This document shows positions 19,795 to 28,746 of a DNA stretch of 64,000 nucleotides, one piece after another; positions within the stretch are counted from its first letter, which is position 1; every line of letters starts with the position of its first letter. The DNA is taken from NCBI RefSeq assembly GCF_002979975.1, contig NZ_PCQD01000006.1:186001-250000 (forward strand), given 5' to 3'. The notes beneath the pieces were generated by a model that was given only the letters and a program-made list of their open reading frames with translations, did no database searches and was not told the origin of the DNA. Source of the stretch: Pseudomonas sp. MYb185 (lineage in GTDB: Bacteria; Pseudomonadota; Gammaproteobacteria; Pseudomonadales; Pseudomonadaceae). The position numbers were made by a program, and so were the translations under genes.

Positions 19795-21657
19795 TTACAG
19801 CTCTTCCTCACCGCCGCGTATACGCTTGAGCCGCCGCCACAGTGTGGTCTGGCTGATGCCGAGATACTCCGCGGCCTGTCCCTTGTTGCCACCGAACATC
19901 TGCAGTGCCTTGACGATTTCCTCCTGTTCGATGTTGTGCAGATGCCCGCCGCGCGGCTCCGTCGGCGGTTGCTCGTACAGTTCGGGCAGAATTCTGGGCA
20001 ACGACTCGATCAGCAGTTCACAGTTGCCGTACAGTTTCAGCGAAACGATCAGGCGTTCAACGTAGTTCTCCAATTCCCGCACGTTGCCAGGCCAGCGGTA
20101 ACGGCGAAAAATCGGGGAAACGCCCTTGACCAACTCATCCACCGCCACCTCGATACCGTAGCGCAGCGACTCGTTGCGCATGAGGAACTCGGTCAGCAGC
20201 GGAATGTCTTCCGGGCGCTCGCGCAGCGGCGGAATATGCACCTGGAAGGTGCTGATGCGGTAATACAGATCCTCCCGGAAACGCCCGGCGCGCACCTCCT
20301 CCATCAGGTCCACGTTGGCGGCCGCGACGAACTTGATATTCAGCGCGATGGAGCGGCGTGAGCCGACCGGCGAGACTTCACGCTCCTGCAGGACCCTGAG
20401 TAGCTTGGCCTGCTGGGCCAGGGGCAGCGAGTTGATCTCGTCCATGAAAAAGGTACCGCCGTTTGCGCTTTCGAGCAGGCCCGACTTGCCACCACTCTTG
20501 GCGCTGGTAAAGGCACCCTCGGCGTAGCCGAACAGCTCGGATTCAAACAGCTCCGCCGGAATCGCTGCGCAGTTGATGGCGACAAAGGGCCCATCGGCAT
20601 TGGCACTGGCCTGATGCGCCTGGCGGGCGGCAAGCTCCTTGCCGGTACCTGTCTCACCCCGAATCAGCACCGTACCGGGAGTGGCCCCATACACCAGCAG
20701 CTGGTTCTGCACGTCCGCCATACGGCCAGACTGGTAGACCAACCGGCGATTGTCACCACTCGGTACGGCCACCGGACTGGGCACGACATGGTAGAGATAG
20801 CCCACACGCTCACCATCGACCTCGAACGGCTGCTTGCTCAGGCTGCACAGGCGCTCACCCAGCAGCAGCCCCTCAGCGCTGATACTCTCAGCCTCCAGCA
20901 CCCGGCTATCAAACAGCCCCTCCAGCCGGCGCCGACGGTTGAGTGACGGAACCAGACTGCTGGCGCCAGCATTCCACGATACCAGCCCGCCCTCGCGGTT
21001 GGTCAGTATCTGCGCGTTGGGCGTCTGCTCCATCAGAAACTGCACCAGCGCATGCTGCTGCTGTTGGCGTTTGTGTTCGCCGGCATAACGTATCGCCTTG
21101 CGTACCAGGTTACGGCAGGACTCCCGCGAGTACAGCAGTACCGACTCCAGCCCCCACTGCTGGGCCAGGTCACAGGCGTAGCTGGAGCCAATAACCACGC
21201 CAAACCCCTGGTCACGCAGGTTGTGGAAGATCTCCTTGGCATGTTCTGCGGTGCTGTAGGTGTGATGAGACAGCTCAAGCCCCTCGAACAGGCCGAGCAG
21301 TTCAATGTTGGTCTCCTGTCGCTCATAGGTCATCAACAGGATCCGCGAGGAGATCCGCCGGGCGGTGATGACCGCCTGGACCAGATCCGTTTGCTCCACC
21401 TTCAAGGCCAGTACCGGCATCGGCAAGGTGTCGTTCAGATAAAAGGCATTGGCACCGGCGCTGATGAAGACATCCACCGCCTGGCGTTCGATCAGGTCCC
21501 GGGCGGCGCGCACCGCATCATTGAAAATGTTGTCAATGATGGTGATGCTGGCCAGCGCCTCGAATTCAGGTATGAGACTGTGCACCAGTCTGCTCAGCTT
21601 CGAGTTGCCGATCAGGCACACCCTGACCCGTTCAAGCTCCGCATTGGCAAATTCCAC
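19795..21657 (-). CDS. PrpR-like sigma-54-dependent activator
   Basis: A 620-residue bacterial enhancer-binding protein and likely regulator of the surrounding catabolic genes. Domains: PrpR-type N-terminal sensor (about 1-195), PAS-like segment (200-290), AAA+ domain with Walker A GETGTGKE (334-341) and Walker B FFMDE (to 407), and a Fis-type helix-turn-helix (590-612, GQAAEYLGISQTTLWRRL). The sigma-54 contact loop reads GAFTSA (381-386), not GAFTGA. The GTG start is chosen because AGAGGT lies 6 bases upstream and an AACAATAA motif precedes it; the frame extends 57 codons further, into leuD. Last gene of the operon, giving possible positive feedback. Confidence 0.93.
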   Translation of the reverse strand: MEFANAELERVRVCLIGNSKLSRLVHSLIPEFEALASITIIDNIFNDAVRAARDLIERQAVDVFISAGANAFYLNDTLPMPVLALKVEQTDLVQAVITARRISSRILLMTYERQETNIELLGLFEGLELSHHTYSTAEHAKEIFHNLRDQGFGVVIGSSYACDLAQQWGLESVLLYSRESCRNLVRKAIRYAGEHKRQQQQHALVQFLMEQTPNAQILTNREGGLVSWNAGASSLVPSLNRRRRLEGLFDSRVLEAESISAEGLLLGERLCSLSKQPFEVDGERVGYLYHVVPSPVAVPSGDNRRLVYQSGRMADVQNQLLVYGATPGTVLIRGETGTGKELAARQAHQASANADGPFVAINCAAIPAELFESELFGYAEGAFTSAKSGGKSGLLESANGGTFFMDEINSLPLAQQAKLLRVLQEREVSPVGSRRSIALNIKFVAAANVDLMEEVRAGRFREDLYYRISTFQVHIPPLRERPEDIPLLTEFLMRNESLRYGIEVAVDELVKGVSPIFRRYRWPGNVRELENYVERLIVSLKLYGNCELLIESLPRILPELYEQPPTEPRGGHLHNIEQEEIVKALQMFGGNKGQAAEYLGISQTTLWRRLKRIRGGEEEL

Positions 21658-21670
21658 GTTCTGACCTCTT

Positions 21671-21678
21671 TTATTGTT
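21671..21678 (-). promoter_or_regulatory. Crc/Hfq-type CA motif before the activator gene
   Basis: AACAATAA fits the AAnAAnAA consensus bound by Hfq/Crc in Pseudomonas and sits just before the ribosome-binding site AGAGGT. Confidence 0.5.
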
Positions 21679-21697
21679 ATAAGGGACAGTGGAGCGC

Positions 21698-22336
21698 TCA
21701 GGAACGAAAGATCCAGGGTTCCGCCAGCAGTCTTCCAGCCTCGTGTTCCCTGATCTGCTCAGCATACTGCAAGGTCTCGCCAATTTCGTCCAGCCCGCTG
21801 AGCAGATGCTGACGCCGCCCCTCCTCAAGCTCGAAGAACCAACGGAGACTGCCGACTCGCAGCGTCTTTTCCGTCAAGTCCACCTGCGCCTGCAACCCGG
21901 GATCGGCCTGTGCCAGGACGAACAACTGGTCGATGTCGGCCTGCGGCAATCTCAGCGGCAGCAGGCCGTTATTGAAACAGTTGTTGGTAAAGATATCGCC
22001 GAAGCTGGGTGCGATGATGACCCTCACACCAAAATCCCGCAATGCCCAGACCGCATGTTCACGGCTGGAGCCGCAGCCGAAATTGGCCTGGGCCAGCACC
22101 ACGCTACCCTGTCGATAAGGCTCCCGGTTGAGAATGAAGTCGGGATTTTCCCGCCGTGATGCCAGCGGGGTATCGATCTCTCCCGGATCCAGGTAGCGCT
22201 CGTCGTCGAACAGGAAGGGACCGAAACCATGGGAGTCCAGGCTCTTCAGATACTGCTTGGGCAATAACATGTCGGTATCCATGTTGGCCCGGTTCAGCGG
22301 AATGATGATGCCCGTATGCTTGATCAAAGGCTGCAT
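21698..22336 (-). CDS. LeuD-like small subunit of an aconitase-family (de)hydratase
   Basis: A 212-residue swivel-domain subunit matching LeuD in length and motifs (TGIIIPLNRANMDTDMLLPKQYL, NFGCGSSREHAVWALRDFGVRVIIAPSFGDIF). It would form a heterodimer with the LeuC-like protein, whose stop is 3 bases upstream. No leuB or leuA is present, and the pair is embedded in a catabolic operon. It is therefore probably a paralogue hydrating an alkylated maleate such as citraconate or dimethylmaleate, not leucine biosynthesis; this is inference. Confidence 0.85.
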   Translation of the reverse strand: MQPLIKHTGIIIPLNRANMDTDMLLPKQYLKSLDSHGFGPFLFDDERYLDPGEIDTPLASRRENPDFILNREPYRQGSVVLAQANFGCGSSREHAVWALRDFGVRVIIAPSFGDIFTNNCFNNGLLPLRLPQADIDQLFVLAQADPGLQAQVDLTEKTLRVGSLRWFFELEEGRRQHLLSGLDEIGETLQYAEQIREHEAGRLLAEPWIFRS

Positions 22337-22339
22337 GGC

Positions 22340-23755
22340 TCAAAGGCTCCTGAAGTCGACCAGTTCCCCGGCCACTGCGGCAGCGGCGGCCATGGCCGGG
22401 GACATCAGATGGGTGCGCCCGCCCTTGCCCTGACGCCCTTCGAAGTTGCGATTGGAAGTGGCGGCACAACGTTCGCCCGGGTTGAGGCGATCCGCATTCA
22501 TGCCCAGACACATGGAGCAACCCGGCGCGCGCCACTCGAACCCCGCCGCCTTGAAGATGCGGTCCAGCCCCTCACGCTCGGCCTGCAGCCGCACCAGCCC
22601 GGAACCCGGCACCACCAGCGCCTGGCGAACGCGAGCATGTACCCGATGATTACGCAGCACCGAGACAGCCGCGCGAAGGTCCTCGATGCGGGCGTTGGTA
22701 CAGGAACCGATGAATACGCGATCCACGGGTAGTCCAGCCAGCGGCTGTTCCGGTTCCAGCCCCATGTAGGCACGGGCACGCTCCCAATCCAGCCGTTGCA
22801 GGGCATCGCGTGCCTGTGCATCGCTGGGAACACGACCGTCAATCGGCACCACCATGTCCGGAGAGGTCCCCCAGGTGACCTGCGGCTGTACATCCTCGGC
22901 GTCGAGTTCGACGACCTTGTCGAACGGCGCACCCGCATCGGAGTGCAAGGTACTGCGCCAGTTCTGTATCGCCTTTTGCCAGGTCTCGCCCGCAGGCGCC
23001 ATGGGCCGCCCCCTGACGTATCGCTCGGTGACCTCATCGTAGGCCACCAGCCCGACCCGGGCGCCCGCCTCGATGCTCATGTTGCACAGCGTCATCCGCC
23101 CTTCCATGCTCAGGGCCTCGATCGCCGTGCCAGAGAATTCCAGGGCATGACCACTGCCACCGGCGGCACCAATATGCCCGATGATGTACAAGGCCAGGTC
23201 CTTGGCGGTAATCCCCGGCGCCAGCCGGCCATTGACCTGGATACGGAAGTTCTTCAGCTTGCGGCTGCGCAGCGTCTGGGTCGCCAGTACATGTTCGACT
23301 TCGCTGCTGCCGATGCCATGGGCCAGCGCAGCAAAAGCACCGTGGGTGGCGGTGTGGGAATCACCACACACCAGGGTCACCCCCGGCAGGGTAAAACCCT
23401 GCTCTGGCCCGACGATGTGGACTATGCCCTGCCGCGCGTCATCCAGCGCAAACAGGGGAATCTCGAAGTCCCGGCTGTTGCGCTCCAATGCCGCGATCTG
23501 CCGCCGGGCGATGGGATCGGCGACGCCGCCAATGCCCTGTTCGCGGCTGAGCGTCGGCACGTTGTGATCCGGTGTCGCCAGGCTGGTATCGAGCCGCCAG
23601 GGCTGTCGACCCGCCAGGCGCAGGTTGGAAAATGCCTGGGGCGAGGTTACCTCGTGCAACAGATGGCGATCGATATACAGCAGAGCCGAGCCATCCGGCA
23701 TCTCCGCGACCCGGTGCCGCTCCCAGAGTTTGTCATAGAGCGTTTGTGCTCCCAT
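22340..23755 (-). CDS. LeuC-like large subunit of an aconitase-family (de)hydratase
   Basis: A 471-residue 4Fe-4S subunit with all three cluster cysteines: Cys352 in [12 protein letters not shown] and Cys413/Cys416 in [10 protein letters not shown]. Active-site segments [14 protein letters not shown] and [15 protein letters not shown] are intact. Known family reactions are isopropylmalate isomerisation and hydration of citraconate or 2,3-dimethylmaleate. Start [14 protein letters not shown] follows GAGG; an upstream in-frame ATG is less likely. True isopropylmalate isomerase remains possible if the genome has no other leuCD. Confidence 0.87.
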   Translation of the reverse strand: MGAQTLYDKLWERHRVAEMPDGSALLYIDRHLLHEVTSPQAFSNLRLAGRQPWRLDTSLATPDHNVPTLSREQGIGGVADPIARRQIAALERNSRDFEIPLFALDDARQGIVHIVGPEQGFTLPGVTLVCGDSHTATHGAFAALAHGIGSSEVEHVLATQTLRSRKLKNFRIQVNGRLAPGITAKDLALYIIGHIGAAGGSGHALEFSGTAIEALSMEGRMTLCNMSIEAGARVGLVAYDEVTERYVRGRPMAPAGETWQKAIQNWRSTLHSDAGAPFDKVVELDAEDVQPQVTWGTSPDMVVPIDGRVPSDAQARDALQRLDWERARAYMGLEPEQPLAGLPVDRVFIGSCTNARIEDLRAAVSVLRNHRVHARVRQALVVPGSGLVRLQAEREGLDRIFKAAGFEWRAPGCSMCLGMNADRLNPGERCAATSNRNFEGRQGKGGRTHLMSPAMAAAAAVAGELVDFRSL

Positions 23756-23797
23756 ATGTACCTCGAGACAATCAATTATCAACGGTATCGCGCGTCT

Positions 23798-24199
23798 TCA
23801 GCGATGGTGAGGCGTCCAGGGTATCCAGCGATACAGCGCTTCAGTGGTACCGTTGGCGACACGGTAGCCGCAGTAACTATCCAGCCGCCCTCCCGCTTGG
23901 GGCTGGATGATGCATAAAGGGCGCCTGCAGCTCCGCTCGTCGATATCAGCCAGTTCAAGTGCCTGTCTGCTGCGATCCAGCTCAGTACCTGATACCTCGC
24001 GCTGTACACCATCAAGGCGTGCGACGTTGGCCTTGAAATGCCCTACCCAGGCGGCGACATACTGCTCACACAGCGGCGACTGCCGGGGCAACTCCGGCGG
24101 TGCGACACCGCCGGGCTGGGAGGCGCAGGCGCTCAAGCAGAGCGACAGCACGCTAGCCAAGCAGCGCAAGGCACTCCTCCACGCTGCGAACGTCCGCAT
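23798..24199 (-). CDS. Small cysteine-rich lipoprotein of unknown function
   Basis: A 133-residue frame with an N-terminal hydrophobic signal sequence and lipobox LSAC (about residue 26), followed by a roughly 107-residue mature part with several cysteines (SPLCEQY, RRPLCIIQP, DSYCGYRVANGTTEALYRWI). It overlaps the 3' end of the amidohydrolase gene by 47 bases and ends 42 bases before leuC. I do not recognise a family. Signal, lipobox and operon position argue that it is real; a start a few codons downstream cannot be excluded. Confidence 0.6.
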   Translation of the reverse strand: MRTFAAWRSALRCLASVLSLCLSACASQPGGVAPPELPRQSPLCEQYVAAWVGHFKANVARLDGVQREVSGTELDRSRQALELADIDERSCRRPLCIIQPQAGGRLDSYCGYRVANGTTEALYRWIPWTPHHR

Positions 24200-24743
24200 A
24201 CTTGATATTCAAGTCCCTGAGGTTGGCGGCATGCGCCTGCGCATCGCGATCCCCGGTGGCCTGCTCGGGAATCAGCACCCGGAAGTCGTGCTGCAATGCA
24301 TCCACCGCAGTGGCACGCACGCAACCACTGGTGGTCAGGCCGGTGACCATCACACCATCAGCCCCGGCCTGGCGGATCAGCTCCGCCAGGTTGGTGCCGA
24401 AGAAGGCGCTGGCCCAGAACTTCACGATCACCGGCTCATCCGGCCCGGGCTCCAGCCGCGGATCGATTTCCACCAAGGGTGAACCTGCCTGCAGCACATC
24501 CAGTACCGGCAATTTTTCGCGAAATACACGGGCCTGCGCCGGATCGTCATAGGCCACGGTGGTGAAGAACACTGGCCAGCCGCGCCGGCGAAACGCCTCA
24601 AGCAGCTGGGCATTGGCCGCCACCACAGCGTCACAGGCACTGGCCAGCGGGCTGCGTTGTGGATCGGTAAAACCCACGGTCAGGTCAACCAGCACCAGCG
24701 CATAGCGCTGGGCTGGGGTCAGGGAACGGGAATCCAGAGCCAT
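24153..24743 (-). CDS. Isochorismatase-fold amidohydrolase (carbamoylsarcosine/maleamate amidase type)
   Basis: A 196-residue cysteine hydrolase with the triad Asp20, Lys108 and Cys141. The nucleophile context TGLTTSGCVRATAVDA and the tail NLRDLNIKYADV resemble N-carbamoylsarcosine amidase and the maleamate amidase NicF more than isochorismatases. Expected reaction: hydrolysis of a small primary amide or ureido acid to acid plus ammonia. The ATG at MALDSRS follows GAGGTG, 8 bases after hyuB. The context suits hydrolysis of the amide released by HyuAB. Confidence 0.88.
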   Translation of the reverse strand: MALDSRSLTPAQRYALVLVDLTVGFTDPQRSPLASACDAVVAANAQLLEAFRRRGWPVFFTTVAYDDPAQARVFREKLPVLDVLQAGSPLVEIDPRLEPGPDEPVIVKFWASAFFGTNLAELIRQAGADGVMVTGLTTSGCVRATAVDALQHDFRVLIPEQATGDRDAQAHAANLRDLNIKYADVRSVEECLALLG

Positions 24744-24751
24744 GCCACACC

Positions 24752-26605
24752 TCAATTCCAGGATGGGGTAACCGGTGCCGGCAGGCCGGTTTCCTCAAGG
24801 CAGCGCGCCTTGAGCTGATCCAGCGTGCCACCACGATCAAACAGCTGAAGTTCGCCACGCGCGGCGGCCATCTGCTCGCGCAGGCCTGCGGTGGCCTGGG
24901 TTTCGACGGCATCATCGACGATCACCACGCCATAGCGGCGAGCGCCGTCAATGCTGACCAGGCCCTTGCGCACATCGCGCAGCACCAGTGCCGGGTCACG
25001 CGCCAGGGGGTCACCCCAACCGCCACCGCCCCAGGTATCGAACAGCAGCAGATCACCAGCCTTGACCTGAATGTTGTCGCACTTGGCCGGCAATATCTGC
25101 CGGCTGCCATCGGCCCGCAGCAGCTCCTTGCGACTGCGCTCACCCGGCGACCCGCCGTTGACGCCCCAGGGATAGGTCAACCAGCGATCGTCATGGATGG
25201 AGACATCCCCGTCGACCAGCAACCGATAGGCCACGCGCAGACCGTTGCCGCCCCGGTGCAGCCCCGCGCCACCGGAGTCGGCCAGCGTCTCGTAGGTTTC
25301 GATACGCAGCGGGAAGTAGGCCTCGACGAATTCATTGGGTACGTTGGTAAAGCCAGGCCACAGCGAGTGGCCATCCGGTCCATCGCCCACCGGCCGCCCG
25401 GGAATGCCGCCAAAGCCGATCTGGAACAGCTGGAACCACTCGCCTTTCTGGTCATAACCGGAGTACATGAAGTGCGGCGAGTCGGAAAAACCGGCCGCGT
25501 TCATGGCTTCCGGCGTGCCCTGGCCGAGCAGTCCGCCCATCATGTCGAAGATGCGGCCAAGCAGATGCGTGCGACAGGACAGCGCCGCCGGGAAGTTCGG
25601 CTTGAGGATCGAACCCTGGGGAATACGCACTTCGACCAGGTCATAGAAACCATCGTTGAGCAGAATCGCCGGATCATAGAGACTGATGGTCAAGGCGCCG
25701 AAGAAGATCTTGAACATCTCTTCGTTGACATAGAAGTTGACCGAGGAAGGAGCCTGCGGGTCGGTACCCTCGAAGTCGAAGATCGCCTTGTCCCCTTCCC
25801 GCCACAGCGCGCAACGCAGGGTGTATGGTCCCAGCCCGGCACCGTCATCACAGATATAGTCTTCGAACTCCTGACGCTGCTCAGGCACCACCCGGGTGAT
25901 GACCTCGCGCATGGCCCGGTAGGTACGGTCGAGCATTTCCTGCTGGGCACTGTAGAAGGCGTCATCGCCGAAGCGCTCGGCCAGTTCGACGCAGCGCCTG
26001 CCCGCGGTACGGCAGGCGGCGACGATGGCATTCAGGTCGGAGCGGTTCCAGCGCGGCATGCGCACGTTGTGCAGAATGACATCGAGCATGTCGCTGTTCA
26101 TTTCACCGCGGCGATACAGCTTGACCGGGGGAATGCGAATACCTTCTTCCCAGATGGTGCTGGCATTGGTCGGCAGACTGCCGGGAACCTTGCCACCCAC
26201 ATCGGACATATGCCCGAACATGGCAGCATAGTTGATGATCCGCCCATCCTTGAAGATCGGCATGAGCACCAGCCAGTCCGGCAGATGGCTGACGGCGCCG
26301 TTGCACAGATAGGGGTCATTGGTCAGGAAGATGTCCCCTTCTTCGATCTCGCCCTCATAGCTGTCGAGGAAACCGGTGATGAAGGAGCCGAACTGTCCGA
26401 CGATCATCTTGCCCTCGGATGTGGCGATCATCGGGAAGGCATCGCCCTGCTCGCGGATGCCCGGACTCATGGCGGTACGGAACAGTACCGCGTCCATTTC
26501 CTTGCGGGCGTTGGCCAGCGCGTTCTCGACAATATCGATGGTGATGTTGTCCACGTCGATACGCTGGAACGGGGTGTTGTTGGTCTGTTTTATTTTCGCA
26601 ACCAT
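24752..26605 (-). CDS. hyuB: Hydantoinase/oxoprolinase family protein, subunit B
   Basis: A 617-residue HyuB family subunit, working with HyuA in ATP-dependent opening of cyclic amides or imides (N-methylhydantoin, 5-oxoproline) or in ketone carboxylation. Seen: VDNITIDIVENALANARKEMDAVLFRTAMSP-like N-terminus, GDIFLTNDPYLCNGAVSHLPD, HMSDVGGKVPGS and the C-terminal GVNGGSPGERS and DTWGGGGWGDPL motifs. Length is normal for hydantoinases and shorter than acetone carboxylase beta; no gamma subunit is nearby. Start follows AGGAG, 5 bases after hyuA. Confidence 0.9.
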   Translation of the reverse strand: MVAKIKQTNNTPFQRIDVDNITIDIVENALANARKEMDAVLFRTAMSPGIREQGDAFPMIATSEGKMIVGQFGSFITGFLDSYEGEIEEGDIFLTNDPYLCNGAVSHLPDWLVLMPIFKDGRIINYAAMFGHMSDVGGKVPGSLPTNASTIWEEGIRIPPVKLYRRGEMNSDMLDVILHNVRMPRWNRSDLNAIVAACRTAGRRCVELAERFGDDAFYSAQQEMLDRTYRAMREVITRVVPEQRQEFEDYICDDGAGLGPYTLRCALWREGDKAIFDFEGTDPQAPSSVNFYVNEEMFKIFFGALTISLYDPAILLNDGFYDLVEVRIPQGSILKPNFPAALSCRTHLLGRIFDMMGGLLGQGTPEAMNAAGFSDSPHFMYSGYDQKGEWFQLFQIGFGGIPGRPVGDGPDGHSLWPGFTNVPNEFVEAYFPLRIETYETLADSGGAGLHRGGNGLRVAYRLLVDGDVSIHDDRWLTYPWGVNGGSPGERSRKELLRADGSRQILPAKCDNIQVKAGDLLLFDTWGGGGWGDPLARDPALVLRDVRKGLVSIDGARRYGVVIVDDAVETQATAGLREQMAAARGELQLFDRGGTLDQLKARCLEETGLPAPVTPSWN

Positions 26606-26612
26606 TGTTGTT
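26605..26612 (-). promoter_or_regulatory. Crc/Hfq-type CA motif at the hyuB start
   Basis: AACAACAA fits AAnAAnAA perfectly. It overlaps both the hyuA TAA stop and the first base of the hyuB ATG, so bound Hfq/Crc would block hyuB initiation directly. Confidence 0.55.
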
Positions 26613-28674
26613 ACTCCTGACCCTGGGGGCGAATCAATAGGTTGCCGACATGATCGACAGCGGCTTCGTAACCGGGAAATAGGACGGTGGTCGAGTCCAT
26701 CTCCATGACGATGGCAGGACCGGGCACCACCAGCCCCGGAGCCAGGCGCTGACGCTGGTACAGGGTGGCCTGGTGCTCTTCACCGGAAACATAGATGGTC
26801 GAGGTTCCGGTCGCCGCGTCCTGCAGGCTGACGCCCTCGGTTGCAAATACCCGCTCGGTGATCTCCGGGCGTGGCGAACGGGCGATGGCCCGCAGGTTGA
26901 CCAGTTCATGCGCCTCGCTCAGGGCAAAGGTGAACAGCTGTTCGTGTTCGGCGTCGAAGGCGCTGGTGATCGCCGCCAATCCCTGCTCCTGTAGCGCCTG
27001 GAGCTCGATATCCAGCGTCAGCAGCAGGGCCTGCCCCTGATACCGCACGTCTGCCTGCCAGGTCAGCTGTTGCAGTTCGGCCGGCACGCCCTGCGATGCC
27101 AGCGAACCGCGCACGGTATCGCCCAGTTGCTGCAGGGTTTGCAGCACCTCTTCCTTTTCAAGCTCGCTGATGCGCTTGACCAGTGAACGGGACGCTTCGT
27201 CCTTGACCCGGGTCGTTGCATCGCCATAGGCACAGAGCACCCCCGGCGCAGGCGGTACGATGACCGGCCAGGAGTTCATCAGAATGCCCATGGCATTGGC
27301 ATGCAACGGGCCTGCACCGCCGAAACCACAGAGCGCAAAATCACGCGGGTCGTAGCCCTGCTCGACGCTGATCAGGCGCAGTGCACCGTACATGTGCTCG
27401 GTGGCGATGCGCACGATGCCCTCGGCGGCGTCGTACAGCGACACTCCCATGGCATCGGCGATCTTCTGCACCGCAGCGGTGGCCAGGTCCCTGCGCACCT
27501 GAAAATCACCACCCAGCTTCTGTTCGGCCGGCAGATAGCCCAGCACCACGTTGGCGTCGGTCACCGTGGCGTCTTCACCGCCACGGTCATAGGCCGCCGG
27601 TCCCGGCACCGCCCCTGCGCTTTCCGGGCCGACGCGCAGCGCTTTGGTCAGTTCGGGAACGGAGGCAATGGAGCCACCGCCGGCACCCACCGTGCGTACA
27701 TCCACCGATGGGGCGCGCACCGACACATCCCCTACCCGCGTCTCCCGACGAATGCGCGCCTGGTTGTTGTCGATCAGCGCCACATCCGTGGACGTGCCGC
27801 CGACATCGAAGGTCAGCACCTTGCTGAAGCCACCGCGGGAGCAGAACCAGATAGCCCCCGCCACACCGCCGGCCGGCCCGGACAGCAGCATGTTGACCGG
27901 CGTCGCTGCAGCCGACTGGCTGGTGGCCAGGCCACCGTCGGAACGCAGGATCGACAGTTGCACATCCGGGCGCAGGCGCTTGACCAGCTCGCTCTGCAGG
28001 TGCTCCATGTAGGCCGCGACCTGCGGACGCACATAGCTGTTGACCACGGTGGTTTCGGTACGCTCGTACTCCTGCATTTCCGGCACCACCTCGGAGGACA
28101 GCGAGACCGGAATGCCCGGCATCACCTGCTGCGCCAGCTCATAGATGGCCCGCTCGTGCACATCGCTGGCATAGGCGTTCACCAGGCTGATGGTCAGCGC
28201 TTCGATACCGGTTTTCCTGAGCCGCTGCAGCTCCTCGATCATGGCCTGGCGATCGAGCTCGCGCACCACATTACCCTGAGCGTCGATCCGCTCATCGGCC
28301 TCGACCGTCCATTCCAGCGGTGCCAGCAGTTCCCCCTTGTTGAAGGTGACCCAGCCGCCCAGGCCGCCCGGTACGAAGGAGCGGGCGATATGCAGTACCT
28401 GCTTGTAGCCCTTGGTGGTTACCAGACCAACCTTGGCACCACGACGGGTCAGGATGGCATTGGTAGCGACGGTGGTACCGTGCATGACCGAGCGGATATC
28501 CGAGGGCTCGACCCCGGAGATCCGACACAGTTTTTCTATTCCCTGGAGCACCGCAATCGAGGGATTGTGCGGTGTCGAAGGTACCTTTGCGGTAAAACTG
28601 TCGCCGGTTGCATCATTGATAAGAAGCAGGTCGGTGAAGGTCCCGCCCACGTCTGCACCCAAACGAAAACTCAT
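26611..28674 (-). CDS. hyuA: Hydantoinase/oxoprolinase family protein, subunit A
   Basis: A 687-residue HyuA family ATPase-type subunit with ASKHA phosphate-binding motifs: RLGADVGGTFTDLLLI at the N-terminus and TFDVGGTSTDVALI around residue 290. It also has VMHGTTVATNAILTRRGAKVGLVTTKGYKQVL and GFGGAGPLHANAMG. The product would phosphorylate or activate the ring carbonyl for hydrolysis with HyuB. Start MSFRLGAD is selected for GGAGG 4 bases upstream; a 13-codon longer start is less likely. Confidence 0.91.
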   Translation of the reverse strand: MSFRLGADVGGTFTDLLLINDATGDSFTAKVPSTPHNPSIAVLQGIEKLCRISGVEPSDIRSVMHGTTVATNAILTRRGAKVGLVTTKGYKQVLHIARSFVPGGLGGWVTFNKGELLAPLEWTVEADERIDAQGNVVRELDRQAMIEELQRLRKTGIEALTISLVNAYASDVHERAIYELAQQVMPGIPVSLSSEVVPEMQEYERTETTVVNSYVRPQVAAYMEHLQSELVKRLRPDVQLSILRSDGGLATSQSAAATPVNMLLSGPAGGVAGAIWFCSRGGFSKVLTFDVGGTSTDVALIDNNQARIRRETRVGDVSVRAPSVDVRTVGAGGGSIASVPELTKALRVGPESAGAVPGPAAYDRGGEDATVTDANVVLGYLPAEQKLGGDFQVRRDLATAAVQKIADAMGVSLYDAAEGIVRIATEHMYGALRLISVEQGYDPRDFALCGFGGAGPLHANAMGILMNSWPVIVPPAPGVLCAYGDATTRVKDEASRSLVKRISELEKEEVLQTLQQLGDTVRGSLASQGVPAELQQLTWQADVRYQGQALLLTLDIELQALQEQGLAAITSAFDAEHEQLFTFALSEAHELVNLRAIARSPRPEITERVFATEGVSLQDAATGTSTIYVSGEEHQATLYQRQRLAPGLVVPGPAIVMEMDSTTVLFPGYEAAVDHVGNLLIRPQGQE

Positions 28675-28718
28675 GTTGCCTCCAGCACTTTTATTGGAAT
28701 TATGTTGCGCCATGGAAA

Positions 28719-28738
28719 CCGGGGTGCCCGCACCCCGG
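28719..28738 (-). other. Hairpin between DUF1329 gene and hyuA
   Basis: CCGGGGTGC and GCACCCCGG form a 9-bp GC-rich stem in the 72-base gap, followed on the minus strand by only TTTCC. It may be an attenuator or an mRNA-stability element separating the envelope genes from the hydantoinase genes. Confidence 0.5.
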
Positions 28739-28746
28739 CGGCCAGA

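Noticed and set aside
24752..28674. HyuAB as acetone or acetophenone carboxylase
   Set aside because: No gamma/small subunit gene is nearby and the B subunit has hydantoinase length, about 150 residues shorter than acetone carboxylase subunits.
28715..28740. A GG-N10-GC pattern on the minus strand before hyuA as a fourth sigma-54 promoter
   Set aside because: It falls within the GC-rich hairpin and the -12 part reads GTGC instead of TTGC; no upstream element is present.
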